From the NCBI GenBank assembly GCA_032629725.1, contig JAFEVB010000002.1, forward strand, positions 2,976,001-3,040,000: a stretch of 64,000 nt of DNA, written 5' to 3'. The notes beneath the pieces were generated by a model that was given only the letters and a program-made list of their open reading frames with translations, ran no database searches and was not told the DNA's origin. Positions within the stretch are counted from its first letter, which is position 1. Every line of letters starts with the position of its first letter. Below, piece after piece: positions 10,696 to 21,345 of this stretch. Source of the DNA: Gremmenia infestans (taxonomy: Eukaryota; Ascomycota; Leotiomycetes; Helotiales; Hamatocanthoscyphaceae). Made by a program: the position numbers and the translations under genes.

Positions 10696-12742
10696 ATGTA
10701 CTCCTCAGTACCGAGCCCCCCATGGAATCCTACTGCTGCAGCTTCTCCACCTTTAGCATCCCCAAATTCACCAGCACGACCGAGTCGACTACGCGGATTG
10801 AGTTACCTGCGAAGTTATACCCAGACGCATATATTATCCCGAGACAGTCAAAGTCACAGTCACAGTCACAATCCCGGTAACTCGAGAAATCATCCGAACC
10901 AACAACGCTCAGCTCTCTCGCGAGCTACGAGTTATCCTTCACCCTCTGCAGCTGCAACCCAAAACATTCGACAAACATCCTCAACTGCGCAACAATCCCC
11001 AATAAGGTCGCCACTTGAGAGAACCAGCGACCCAGAATTCCCTTCCTTCACAAGCGGGTGGTTTCCAGCTGTGGGAGGGCAGAGTGAACCACAGTCAGCA
11101 TCTACGGCTCCAGCTCCAGCCTCGGCAGTTTTGTCTACCAACAACTCGTCAGCCGCCGCTTCAGATCTTACCGCCTCCATGGCTAGAACGCGGTCGGCGA
11201 TAGCTGAAATATTGGGAGACATGCCTCAGGTCGACGGAGGCGGGGATACACATCATGGCCAGAATGGAGCTGACAACGGAAGGCCTTCTGCGCATGGCAT
11301 GCCACATCAACTTCCCTCCATACGCTTCACCGCACACCAAGATCCGAGAGCGACAAGGCCATCGCTGGCTTTCATTCCTACGGCACGCATATTACCAACC
11401 GGTGGCGAAATCATAAAGGTCGGGAGATATTCAGAGCGCGATAGTCAGCCTACAGCACCAGCGAATGTTCCTTCAGCTGCGCCAGTTGGATTCAAGTCGA
11501 AAGTTGTAAGCAGGCGCCACTGCGAGTTCTGGTGCGTTGAAGGAAGATGGTTCATTAAAGATGTTAAGAGCTCTTCTGGCACCTTTCTCAACCATATCCG
11601 ACTGAGCTCACCTGGCACGGAATCGAAACCATTCCCTATCAATGATGGTGATATCGTACAACTAGGCATTGACTTCAAAGGTGGGGAGGAGGAGATATTC
11701 AGATGTGTTAAAATACGGGTGGAATTGAATAAAGGCTGGCAGAATGGCCCAAGTAGTTTCAAGTAAGCTCCTTGGTATTCTTGTAGGCACGGAAGCAGTA
11801 TTAACCATCATCTAGTGTCCAATCCCACAAACGACTTCGAGAGTTGAATAGCAATCAAGGGAAGTCTTCTCCAAGCGGACCATCACAGGACTGCTCGATC
11901 TGCCTGGGGCCGATCGCCGTAAGTTTGCATTCATCTTCCAAATCACAGCCGTACTAATAATACTTCAGCCCTGTCAGTCGCTCTTCGTCGCGCCCTGCTC
12001 CCATACATGGCATTACAAATGTATACGAGTAATAATAAATGGACCACACTGGCCTCACTTCGTTTGTCCGAATTGCCGAAGTGTGGCAGATCTCGAAGCG
12101 GAACTCGAGGACCCCTATGCGGATGCCGAAAATGCAGAATGGGAGGAAGTGCAAGCAGTAGATGACTCACCAGTCTCGGCGGATCGACCTATACAATCCG
12201 CCGAACCTGAGAGAGAACTTGAACACGAAACGGAAACGACAGAGGCATTGAACACATTCCTACACGCAGAAGGAGAGGATTTGGAGCTAGATCATAGCGA
12301 ACATAGCGACGGCGTAGACGAAGCGAGCGATGATTCCAGTCAAGCAGCGAATCACGTAGTGGAGGATCTGGAATTTTTAAGCGTGGAAGAATCACCATCT
12401 CCTATAAGCTCCGCAGGTTCACAACCAGATCAAATATCGAATTCTACCGTACCTCCAGTTAACATTGGTCGGCCACGGGGAACATATCTTGAGCAACCCG
12501 ACCCTCGAATAGTACGGAGTCGATCTCGGACCCCGAGCCCTAACGGCATACCTTCCTCTTTGTCCGACGTATTAGTTGGAACCGAGGGACCAATGACACC
12601 AAGAAATGATGCCGGGCCGTTTGTCTTTGATGGGAGCGCAGGCCGATCTTCAGGCGCTAGACTTGCTGCAGCGATGAATTTGGGCGCTGCCGCAGATATG
12701 CCATCGCCTCGATCAACGCCCCAACCGCAGCCGACATCATAG
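10696..12742 (+). CDS. dma1: FHA-RING E3 ubiquitin ligase, DMA1/DMA2 type
   Basis: Exons 10696-11762, 11816-11918 and 11969-12742 give 647 residues. The open frame extends upstream of 10696 but without an ATG. After a Ser/Pro-rich N-terminus, an FHA domain (about 220-341) shows GRYSERD, SRRHCEF and SSGTFLNH, the phosphothreonine-binding residues of this fold. The segment NVQSHKRLRELN leads into a RING (about 382-426): CSIC, then CSHTWHYKC, then CPNC. This order, FHA then RING, is that of yeast Dma1/Dma2 and of the CHFR/RNF8 class. These ligases act at spindle poles and the septin ring to delay mitotic exit and cytokinesis. A long acidic, disordered tail of about 220 residues follows the RING. 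Intron 2 has a textbook TACTAATAA branch. Confidence 0.92.
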
Positions 12743-13205
12743 TGAAGACTTTAATAATGGGACAAGGCCATATTTTATTGTGTCATCTGCCTTGACATAT
12801 TGCATTTTAGCGTGGCGTGAACATAAGTACTTATTAGCACTGGATGTTTGTCCTAGCATGGGTCATTGATTTTGAAGTAACGGCCGCGATCATAATAGTT
12901 TGATAAGAATACGCGTTCCGGGACCGGCGTTATTGGATGGCATTACTCGCATATGGGATAGGAATACGGCTTTGGTTCATTTGCATGACGAGGACATATA
13001 ATATGCCTTGGGAATCTGCTTATGCTTGGGTAGGAGACGACAGAAAGTTGGTCGGGATGAGTGGCTAGATAGAGCGTAATATATGAAGACTTAAAAGCTA
13101 TTGCTTGTCTTCACTCTTGGAGCAGACCAACTTTAGAAACGGTTTCATGTCAGAGTTGAAAAATAATTCCATTACTACACAGCCTTCCAAATCTCCTCCT
13201 CCCTC
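12743..13205. other. Convergent 3' region between DMA1 and VPS16
   Basis: Both flanking genes end here. Only UTR-like sequence and very short open frames are seen. Confidence 0.5.
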
Positions 13206-16178
13206 TCAACGTTTCAACCCCGCCCCTAACCTCTCAATTTCCCTCCCCTCCACAGTCCCCTGTCCAGCAGCCTCCCTCAACCGATCCACAGTCGCCACAT
13301 CCCTCGCTTTAACCGCCTCCTCCGCAGCCTTAACCCTCATCCCGCACTTCTCCCACATCTCAATCACCACAGCACTTTGCAGTCCCCCTGCTGCTTTCGG
13401 TATAAATACCGACGCGAGCTTCGGGTTGCCTGCTGCTAGGATGAGGTTGAAGAAGGGCTCCCAACCAATGGGCGATTTGCGCGTCGACGAGAGGGACTCG
13501 AGTTCTGCCCAGTCGCGTTTGGATACCAGGGCGCGGAGGCTACAGGGTTGTCGTTAGTGATGGTAAGAAGGGGGAAAGGGAAAAGGGGCGTACCGGATCC
13601 ACCATGTTATTTTCTCGGGGACTTTAAATTCGCTTTGAATTTTCTTTGCTCGGCTCTGGTATCCGAGTTTGATGAGCTTGAACATCGTCTCGTTGACGCT
13701 GAGGCCTGTGAAGGTTTCCGTTAGGTCCCTGTCGAACGCTTCTTGCATTTTGAGGAGGGCGCTGGCTTCTTGTAGGGCTTTTAGCTCGAAGGCGGTGTCT
13801 TTGGAATCCGAGAGTAACTTTGCAGCGAGCGCGAGCTTGTCGATCGCTGCGCGGGAGTCTGGTTGCTTGAGTGCTTCTCGAACAATGACGTTCGTACCGT
13901 CAACGCGACGGTCATCTTGGTAGTAGAGATCTTTTAGTAACTCGCCGTCGTCGGTTTGAGCTGATGATTCGACGAGCGCTGTTGCGGTGGGACGGCTATT
14001 TATGACACGGAAGAAGGATGCGAGAGGTAATTTCTTTTTTAGTTGGAGGAGGACGAAGAGGATGAGGTCGGAATCTCCACTCTGGATTGCTTTGTCCAGG
14101 GCGATTTCATCTTCTTCCATGTTTAGAAGAAGAGGTACTTGCTTCCCTGCTCGTGGCTCGTGATTCAGGAGCTCGGTGGCGAGGCGACCTCGTCCTTCGT
14201 CGTAGGCTGCTCGGGCGATCTCTTCGAATGAGATGCCGCGCTTGCCTGCAAGTTTATCTACTATTAGACGACATATTGTGTCTTCGTCCTCAGAGCCTAC
14301 GCGTACTTTTTGAGATGCCCAGTGGACGTAGATGCGGTCTGTTGGGAGGCGGAGGTATGTTGAGATACGTAGTGCTAAAAGATACTCGCGGCGATTTATA
14401 AGTCGTTTGACGAGATTCTCAGGGGTGAGGCGGAGGAACTGTTCGTAAGATAGTGGTATCCCAATTTCATAGAATCGTACTGCGTTGAGAACCCGCAGTG
14501 TTTCGCACATATCGACGAAGTCATCGCTGTTATAGATATCAAGGACTGACTTGCCAAAAGAAGCTGCTTTCAGTAGCTGCTTCTGCCAGTGGATGCTAAA
14601 CTCGTGACCAGCAGCTTTGACCTATTATCTTGTGAGAAGTGAGGGTAGGCAATTGCGGAATGGACTTACACATGTGTCGACTGCTTCTACTAAATTTGGC
14701 CGTATTAATTGAATGTTGTCGTCGGCTTTTGGGGACTGCTGTTCGAGCTGCTCCACCGCATCGAGCAAAATCGACGCTGGAGACTCCGTGCCAAATCGAA
14801 AGACCTCGTCAGTCATCTCTGGGACTTTTTGCAAGAATTCGCAAACATCGTTCGTTATGAGGCGAACGCCATCATGATCTGCAATTAGGTGAACTCGACC
14901 ATCGTAGAAATATTTCGCAGCCGCATCATTCGGTACAATGATATGGACTTCATCTTCCCACGCAATGACCACTGCATCATTCCCACACCATTGTACATCT
15001 TTTGGTGTTATTTTTGATCTCGAGTCATGCTCACTCAGTCTGTTTTGGAAGTCACTTTTAATGACATATGCCCTTCCACTTTCTGTATATAAGGCAATGA
15101 ACTTTCCGTTGGGAGAAACACTAATGTGGGTGAAAGGTCCAATGTCTAGCATTCGATCTTCTGATTCAGTAGCGTCAACCACATACATTGTTTGACCAAT
15201 ACTCAACAACACTTCTACTGATCGTGATAGCGTATGTGCTGGAGGAATGAGTGTCCACGAATGAACAGTGCCTTCAGGAGGCATGGCTAAAAGCTTGGGA
15301 CGTGGCTCCTCGTATCTCGACACAGATATTAAATGGTTGTTTGAAAGAAGCGCTACAAAGCCATGTCCATAAAATCTAGCTTTCGGGTTAGTAACCATCG
15401 AGAAAGCCTTCCAAGCTTACATACCGGCAAGATTCGACGCCATATTCATCTGCTCCATTTCCAAGTGAGAACTGTGTGAAGTCTCCTTGCAAGTCATAGT
15501 AACATCTAACCGTACCATCGGCAGTTACTACTATGAGCTTCTCATCTTCTGACCAACCAAGTCCCTTGATGGAACCTTTATCCCAGTTGATGCGTCGGAT
15601 CAGCTTCCCGGCGCAACTGTAAAGGTCGATGCTGGATTTGGAGGCTTGTGTGCCTCGAAACGAATGAAGCTTGGACTCATCTCTGTATAATGCTATAGAA
15701 GGATGACTATGATCAGTACGGCAATTCTCTATACTTCAAACAGCAGAAAATGGAGGACATTAAGATGTAATAATCACGTGATATATATGGAGTTCCAACA
15801 ACTCTAGACAAGCGCTACTGATCAGATCATGAAGCACTTGCTTTATGTTCCGTATAATAGGCTCTGGGAATAGCTCGAGGAACCAAAACCGAAAAGCAGG
15901 GGTTTGAGAAATGCCCGTTTGGAATGGGCCATGACGAGCTGCCTCTCCCCTTTCTTTCTAAAGCCCAACCCTTTGCCCGTTGGGCGGCATCCCAAATTAT
16001 CTCTTTCTGATTGAAAAAATTGGCCAAACAATAACGTACCAATAGCACCTCCATATGAACATCCCGTGACGATGTAATTCTCAAGCTCCAGATCCTGGTC
16101 GAATACAGCCGTGTAAAGTTGGATTTTGCGGTAGAATTTATCACCAACCTTCTCCCATTCCGCCGTCGGGTTCGCCAT
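13206..16178 (-). CDS. VPS16: VPS16, core subunit of HOPS and CORVET tethering complexes
   Basis: Five minus-strand exons: 16178-16040, 15692-15425, 15375-14670, 14621-13594 and 13539-13206, giving about 824 residues, the usual family length. The N-terminal half (Vps16_N beta-propeller) shows WEKVGDKFYRK, GGAIALYRDESKL (formed across intron 1), RRINWDKGSIKGLGWSEDEK and RFYGHGFVALLSNN. The C-terminal half is the Vps16_C alpha-solenoid, with AGHEFSIHWQKQLLKAASFG, YEIGIPLSYEQFLRLTPENL and the last-exon motif GWEPFFNLILAAGNPKLAS. It joins Vps33, Vps11 and Vps18 in endosome and vacuole fusion. Intron 1 is 347 bp; the other four are 48-54 bp. The start is the first ATG (MANPTAEW); a longer open frame upstream has only a TTG. 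Divergent from the next gene, 289 bp away. Confidence 0.95.
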
Positions 16179-16467
16179 GTTTTGGTTATAAGAAATGCCG
16201 CATTCCGGTTCCTTGAATGTTGATTGATGTATTGGAGTGACAGAATGCCTGTTGATGGTAGGCAATGCAATTCGATGCTGTCGGTCTAACCTTAAGGTTT
16301 GGTCAGAGCTTCTACGCTAGTCCTCCTTGACTTCAACAACAACAACCACCACCTCTACATTTCGAATTACTAGCACCTCGGATATCTTTCATCTCTCAGT
16401 CTCGCAGTTGTTGTGCAGCAGTCAACACTGATCTGATTATGTATGATTGAGTCTCGCAAGTAGCCTC
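16179..16467. promoter_or_regulatory. Short divergent promoter VPS16 / AAA-like gene
   Basis: Only 289 bp separate the two start codons on opposite strands. It includes a CAACAACAACAACCACCACC tract (about 16335-16355). No TATA-like sequence that I would defend. Confidence 0.5.
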
Positions 16468-17597
16468 ATGGCAGACGAACCTCTCATCGACAAGATCCAT
16501 GACTTGAGTGACTTGGAACTTGCGACTCTGATATGCCTCGTGGCACAGGAGCATTGTATCATTGATACAGAACCGGATTCTATCGATGACTTGGTTCTGG
16601 AGTTAGAGCTGGTATGCATTCATGTTGTTTTGTATTCGTTTCTTCCTAACAAATCTAGGTGGCCGCGAAGGTCTTTGGCCTCTCCCATGCAGTGATCGAT
16701 TGCTCCGAGCATACATCCCTCGACGACTTCGCATATGCTATTCTGTCTGCTGAAGGAAGCCCCGCTCGATCAACCTCTCCCGTACGAACCCGAGCAGACT
16801 CATACTTCCTCAACGCTCCTACGTTCCAGTCCATCGCCGCCCGCTCCCCTGTGTCTGAGAACTTCGCAGACAACAAATCGATTGCAAATGTGATCATAGC
16901 GAAGAATCTCGACGAGGCGCCGAAGCAGGTTCAGATACAAGCCCTGGAGCTTATGCGGACGAAGCGGATATACACCAGAACCTCTGTTCAAAGTGCACCG
17001 AAGAGGTTTCTATTCATTGCATTGTTGGCAGGTGGAGAGGGTCCGAGATTAACAAAACATCTCAATGACCAGATGTTCATCTCACATTTCCACGATCCCG
17101 AGGATGGGTTCCCGAACTTGGAAGAGAAGTACGATGATGGGAGCTCTATTTCCTCCGTGGTGAAGAAGAGTCCAATTGTCCCAGAGCCTTATTTTATACC
17201 AAGGATATCGGCAATGGACATTGAGCACCTGTCCCAGCTGAGCGAATATACGACTGTCACTGTAGAGTTGAGTGAATACCAACAGGACATCATCGCCTTC
17301 CTACGGCTTCATCGTGCAGTGGCAGGAGGGATATCAGCGGCAGCGACTCGGAATTTCGACAAGCTTTCCAAGTGTCTTGCACCACTACACAATCTCTCCT
17401 ACGCTACGCCATCTCTGGTTGCCCTAGCAGCCAGGAAGATATATCCGCATAGGATTCATATTGTGCAGCCGGAAAAGGAACGCAGTATGCAGTGGGGAAG
17501 TGACGTCGATGCTGTAGCAGCAGAGCTGGATGGAATAGGAGCTGAAGATGTGATTGAGGATGTTCTAGGCAGTGCGGGCGCAGAGACGCCCCTTTAA
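16468..17597 (+). CDS. Degenerate MoxR/magnesium-chelatase-like AAA+ protein
   Basis: Exons 16468-16611 and 16659-17597 (47-bp intron, CCTAAC branch) give 360 residues. The N-terminal 50 residues are acidic. The C-terminal part resembles the lid domain of MoxR/ChlI ATPases: YQQDIIAFLRLHRAVAGG, then ATPSLVALAARKIYPHRI (about residues 255-320). RFLFIALLAGGEG...LNDQMFISHF resembles their sensor-1 and LDRF region. No Walker A (GxxxxGK[ST]) or Walker B is visible, so ATP binding is doubtful. Fungal genomes carry such proteins annotated as magnesium chelatase-like, although fungi make no chlorophyll. I infer a scaffold or regulatory role and have no named function. Shares a 289-bp promoter with VPS16. 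Confidence 0.7.
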
Positions 17598-18372
17598 TGT
17601 TAATTTGATACCTGACTACAAAAGTACTCACCCTGTTGCGGTCACTGATCTCCTGGATTTAATTGTTCTACTTCACCCTCAACTAGTATATGTTTTCCCA
17701 TTTCCTCCCGCTTAACCACTTTCCATCAACCTCCTCAATCCTGCCCTTGCCTAAATAAAATCTAAATTCCCTCCATATTCCCTAGAAATCGTCCCAGGAG
17801 ATCTACAATACCTTTCTTCAATAGGATCAATAATATGACTATATCTGCCGAAAGGACCAGAGAAGTTTAAGGTTATGGAGATTCTGGATATGCGAGAGTC
17901 TGAGTATGTCATAGGACAAGTTTGCTGCTTATGTGTGACTTACCTGTTTGTTACGAGATAGAGGTATGAAAGGGAAATAGCTACATAGGCATTTAAGTTG
18001 TAGCCGATATGGAGACAGTGGTGGTGTCGACATTTTGGTTGTTGGTAGATCTTAATTAACTATTCTCACTGTGTAGGAGGTCGGGACTTCTTCAAAGGGT
18101 AGGAGTTGGAGTTGGAGGTGGGGAGAAGAAATTGCAGGGAATGATTCATGTGTCATTCAGTCATAATCCGAGAAGTGTTCTACTTCTACGTCAAGCTCAT
18201 GAATGGAGACAAACGCCTATTTATTCTCTTAGTCATTAGAAGACAGTGATTATTTACAATCACTGGCGATGAATAACAAGCACCATAACAACATTCTATG
18301 ACATTTAACTCACATAACACCTCAAAAGCATCATGGAAAACTTCCCAAGCATTCTAGACTACCATTACAACA
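17598..18372. other. Intergenic, no gene seen
   Basis: Downstream of the AAA-like gene and upstream of the small zinc-module gene. Short frames only; no repeat recognised. Confidence 0.45.
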
Positions 18373-18789
18373 ATGGCAAACAATACCACACGTATCCCGT
18401 ACTTCGCAGGTCCAGATAACCAGCCCCTCCAATGTCCACTCTGCCCACAACACCCACCCTTCCCTACCGAAAGATCGCGCAATATCCACTATTTCCAGCA
18501 CCGCCTTCCCCAACCCGAGAACAAACACCCCCCTCGACCCCAAATAGACCAGCGTATCCCTTCTCTGCCAGGTTCTCCTCTCAGATGTCCCGCCTGCCCA
18601 CTACAACGACGTTTTAATAATGAGGAAGGCCGAGATCTGCATTATTTCCAGACGCATATTTTGAACTTGCCGGAGACGAAGGATATAGGGGACATGGGAA
18701 ATAGGGATGGGCCGCTGGGTATAGGGAAGCATGTTTTTGAGGTGGAGAGGTATTGTCGTGAACCGGAGACCTATGGTGAGTGGGGGTAA
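18373..18789 (+). CDS. Small protein with two C2H2-like zinc modules, 138 aa
   Basis: Single exon from a true ATG. It contains two related modules of about 25 residues. Module 1 is CPLC, 14 residues, HYFQH; module 2 is CPAC, 14 residues, HYFQTH. Each fits C-x2-C-x14-H-x3/4-H with the shared pattern CPxCP...F...R..xHYFQ. The spacing between the Cys pair and the His pair is two residues longer than in classical C2H2 fingers (x12). A linker rich in Pro and Gln joins them and an acidic tail ends at EWG. No signal peptide. I infer zinc binding; the partner (DNA, RNA or protein) is unknown. No named family recognised. Confidence 0.6.
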   Translation: MANNTTRIPYFAGPDNQPLQCPLCPQHPPFPTERSRNIHYFQHRLPQPENKHPPRPQIDQRIPSLPGSPLRCPACPLQRRFNNEEGRDLHYFQTHILNLPETKDIGDMGNRDGPLGIGKHVFEVERYCREPETYGEWG

Positions 18790-19015
18790 AGAGGCAAGGG
18801 GATCGCCAAGGTGAGGATGAAGCAGCTTCGAGTGAACAGGACAGACTGAAGAGAAGGGTGACGGGGAAATTGAAGGAGCGAGATGTAGTTACATATCAAT
18901 ACATGTTTTGATACAGATTATATACGTTCTACAATACAAAATATGTTGGCGACTTTTGACGTCTATTAGAACATCCGACCCCTTAACGCCTGCAATGCAT
19001 GTTATCGTATCTCAT

Positions 19016-20785
19016 CTATGAGACCTCTTTAATGCGGCATTGCCACCCGGACTCTTGGCTGAGGAGCGGTAAACTGGAAAATTGATTAGTATTTGATTCA
19101 AACATGATTGTTGTAATTTTAGAACTCACCTAGCACCAAGACACCAGCCAAGCTCGTTACCCTTGATCTTCTTGGCAATCTTAACTTCTCTGTCGATGGG
19201 CATCTCGTACCCAGTGTGAAGAAGAGCCATCATGAAGTTAAGATCTAAGCAGTGCTCAGGTCGGTCCTTCAACTCCTCCATGGCACCCGGGACAGTCTCG
19301 AATACATCCCAACTAGATACACCGCCGCAGACTTGATCAGTGAGATGGTGCAGTTCCTTCAGTGTGAAAGATTCAGGCATTCCCAGCGGCTCAGTGCGGT
19401 CGAAGAAATAGGAGAAAGCGTAGATATCTTCTCGAGAAAAGGTCTTCTCTAGAGACGGCTGATGAATACCATTAAAGGAGCAAGGAGTGACCTTGCACTC
19501 GGCCTCTTTGAACAAAATCTTCTCCGCGAGTTTTCGGCATTGAGCAGGGCTTGCGGATGAAGGTCCGGTCATATTGACCGATACCTTTGGCCCGAGAAGG
19601 TGGCCTTCATCAAGCTTGACTTCAACAGCGCGAACCATTCCAGGAGCGATGCAAGGATTGACGACGTTCTTAGATATCCACGAAGAATCAGAAGGGTTGC
19701 TGGTATGGATGTCTTCGATGAGCGCGCGATGGATGGATTCACGAGCTGACATGAGACCGTAACCAAGATGGGAGTGTTGGTACAGCTCGAACTCTCTTCC
19801 GCCGAACTTCAGCTCGTATCTGTGATCACCCTCCTCCATCTTTGCAGGAAGGGCGAAAGTAGGCTCGAAAACGACCTGCGTTGAACCACCACCGAGGTCA
19901 AATACAGCTGCGGTCTTGGTCTTCTCTGGTCCACCAATGTTGCCGAGCAAGAAGTTCGTGGTGATCCATGCGAAAACGCCCTCGTCCTTACCTTCCATTA
20001 TGATTACACCACCGTTCTCCTTGGAGACAACGGGGAAGGGGTACTTTGTCTCGAGTCTAGTTCGAACAGCGTCGAGGATCTTCTGGCTTCTCTCAACACC
20101 AAGGAGACGGAGTCCAGCAGTTGCCTTCACGGCGACTGGCGAACAAGCCTTGAGCTTCTCAGGAACAGTGTCCATCGCAGCATCCATCAATATGTCAAGA
20201 CTCGCTGCAGCTCCCTCGGCGTCATCCTTGAAGGAGCTTAGCCCTGATCCTCCTGCCTTCTTCTCTGTCATGACGAATTTCTCATCCTCGAGCTCTGGTG
20301 TAGAACCGCAGTTGTTGAATCTGTAAACGTGGATTCTAGAGCCCGTACTCCCTGCATCGATCATCAGGGCGTACTGGACAATGGGCTTCGATTTGTCGCT
20401 CGAGACCTTGCACCTGTTCGTGCCTAGTGACGGGTCTGAGGCTGTCTGGCCCGAGCCCGAACTCGTCCCCACACTCACGCCTGGTTTTTCTGTAGCTAAA
20501 GATCTGTTAGAAGATTCGAGATAGGTAAGATAACTTTAACGTACCTCCATTATGTACATCAATTCCGCTCGGTGATAAATAATAGAAGAGGAAGATGATG
20601 AAGAGCAAGATACCCCCCGTCTTGAGGTATCTTGAACGCTGACTTTGCGTCATGTAGGTGGCCTTTGCTTTCTCCAGGATGGCGACGGCGCTATTGCTTG
20701 CGCCTTTTGTATTGTATCTGGCAGGTTTCTCGTGAGGGTCGTGTGCTACGTTTCTGGTCGGCAGCGAGACCGAAGTACGTCTCAT
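19016..20785 (-). CDS. GDA1: Golgi guanosine-diphosphatase, GDA1/CD39 family
   Basis: Exons 20785-20545, 20495-19130 and 19073-19016 give about 554 residues. An alternative acceptor 6 nt downstream (exon 2 from 20489) would also keep frame. The protein is type II: a cytosolic N-terminus, one membrane segment (about 57-72, GGILLFIIFLFYYLSPSG), then the lumenal catalytic domain. Apyrase conserved regions are all visible: IDAGSTGSR, KATAGLR, EGKDEGVFAWITTN and DLGGGSTQ. The small third exon adds the usual end, LGWCLGASLPLL...GWQCRIKEV. The enzyme hydrolyses GDP to GMP in the Golgi lumen, allowing GDP-mannose import for mannosylation. Divergent from the DESI-thioredoxin gene. Confidence 0.95.
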
Positions 20786-21345
20786 AGAAGGAGAGACAGG
20801 AAGATGTTTGCAGGACTAGCGACAGGCTGATCAATTATAAGGAAGTAAGGGGGGTGAAGTGGTGCTGCGAAATAGTCGGTGGGGAGCAGACGCGAGGGAT
20901 GGAAAAAAGAAAGGGGGGATGAATGAAATGGAAATTCATAAATCTGGTCTGGACAGACAAGCACGGCCAAAATTTAGACGCAGGAGGCAGGGCTGTGGTG
21001 TGGCTGTAGCGCCAAAGTCTAATCCAATTTAGGAGTAGCGTAGCATCTGTGGCTGTGGCTGAGAAATGCGGAGTATGCGGCCGAGCTGATTAGATAAGAA
21101 AAAGACAAGCACCGCACCCAAGTCTCAATCGCGGCCATTGTTGCCTCCACTGTGTACAATATTGCCTCCCATAGAATCCCATAGAAATGGCAATACAAGA
21201 CCAAGTCGCTCCTGCCCTCTTTTATTACCTTAGAATGTGTCTTTCGCTCTCCTAAATCCCCTCTACTTCACCACTACCTACTCCTTTCAAGACTGTCTAC
21301 CAGTTCATCTCATTCTCCCAGACTGACAATCAATCCAACCCAAAC
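20786..21345. promoter_or_regulatory. Divergent promoter region GDA1 / DESI-thioredoxin gene
   Basis: 560 bp between divergent start codons. The 21200-21340 part is pyrimidine-rich on the + strand, as expected of a fungal leader. No gene seen. Confidence 0.45.
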
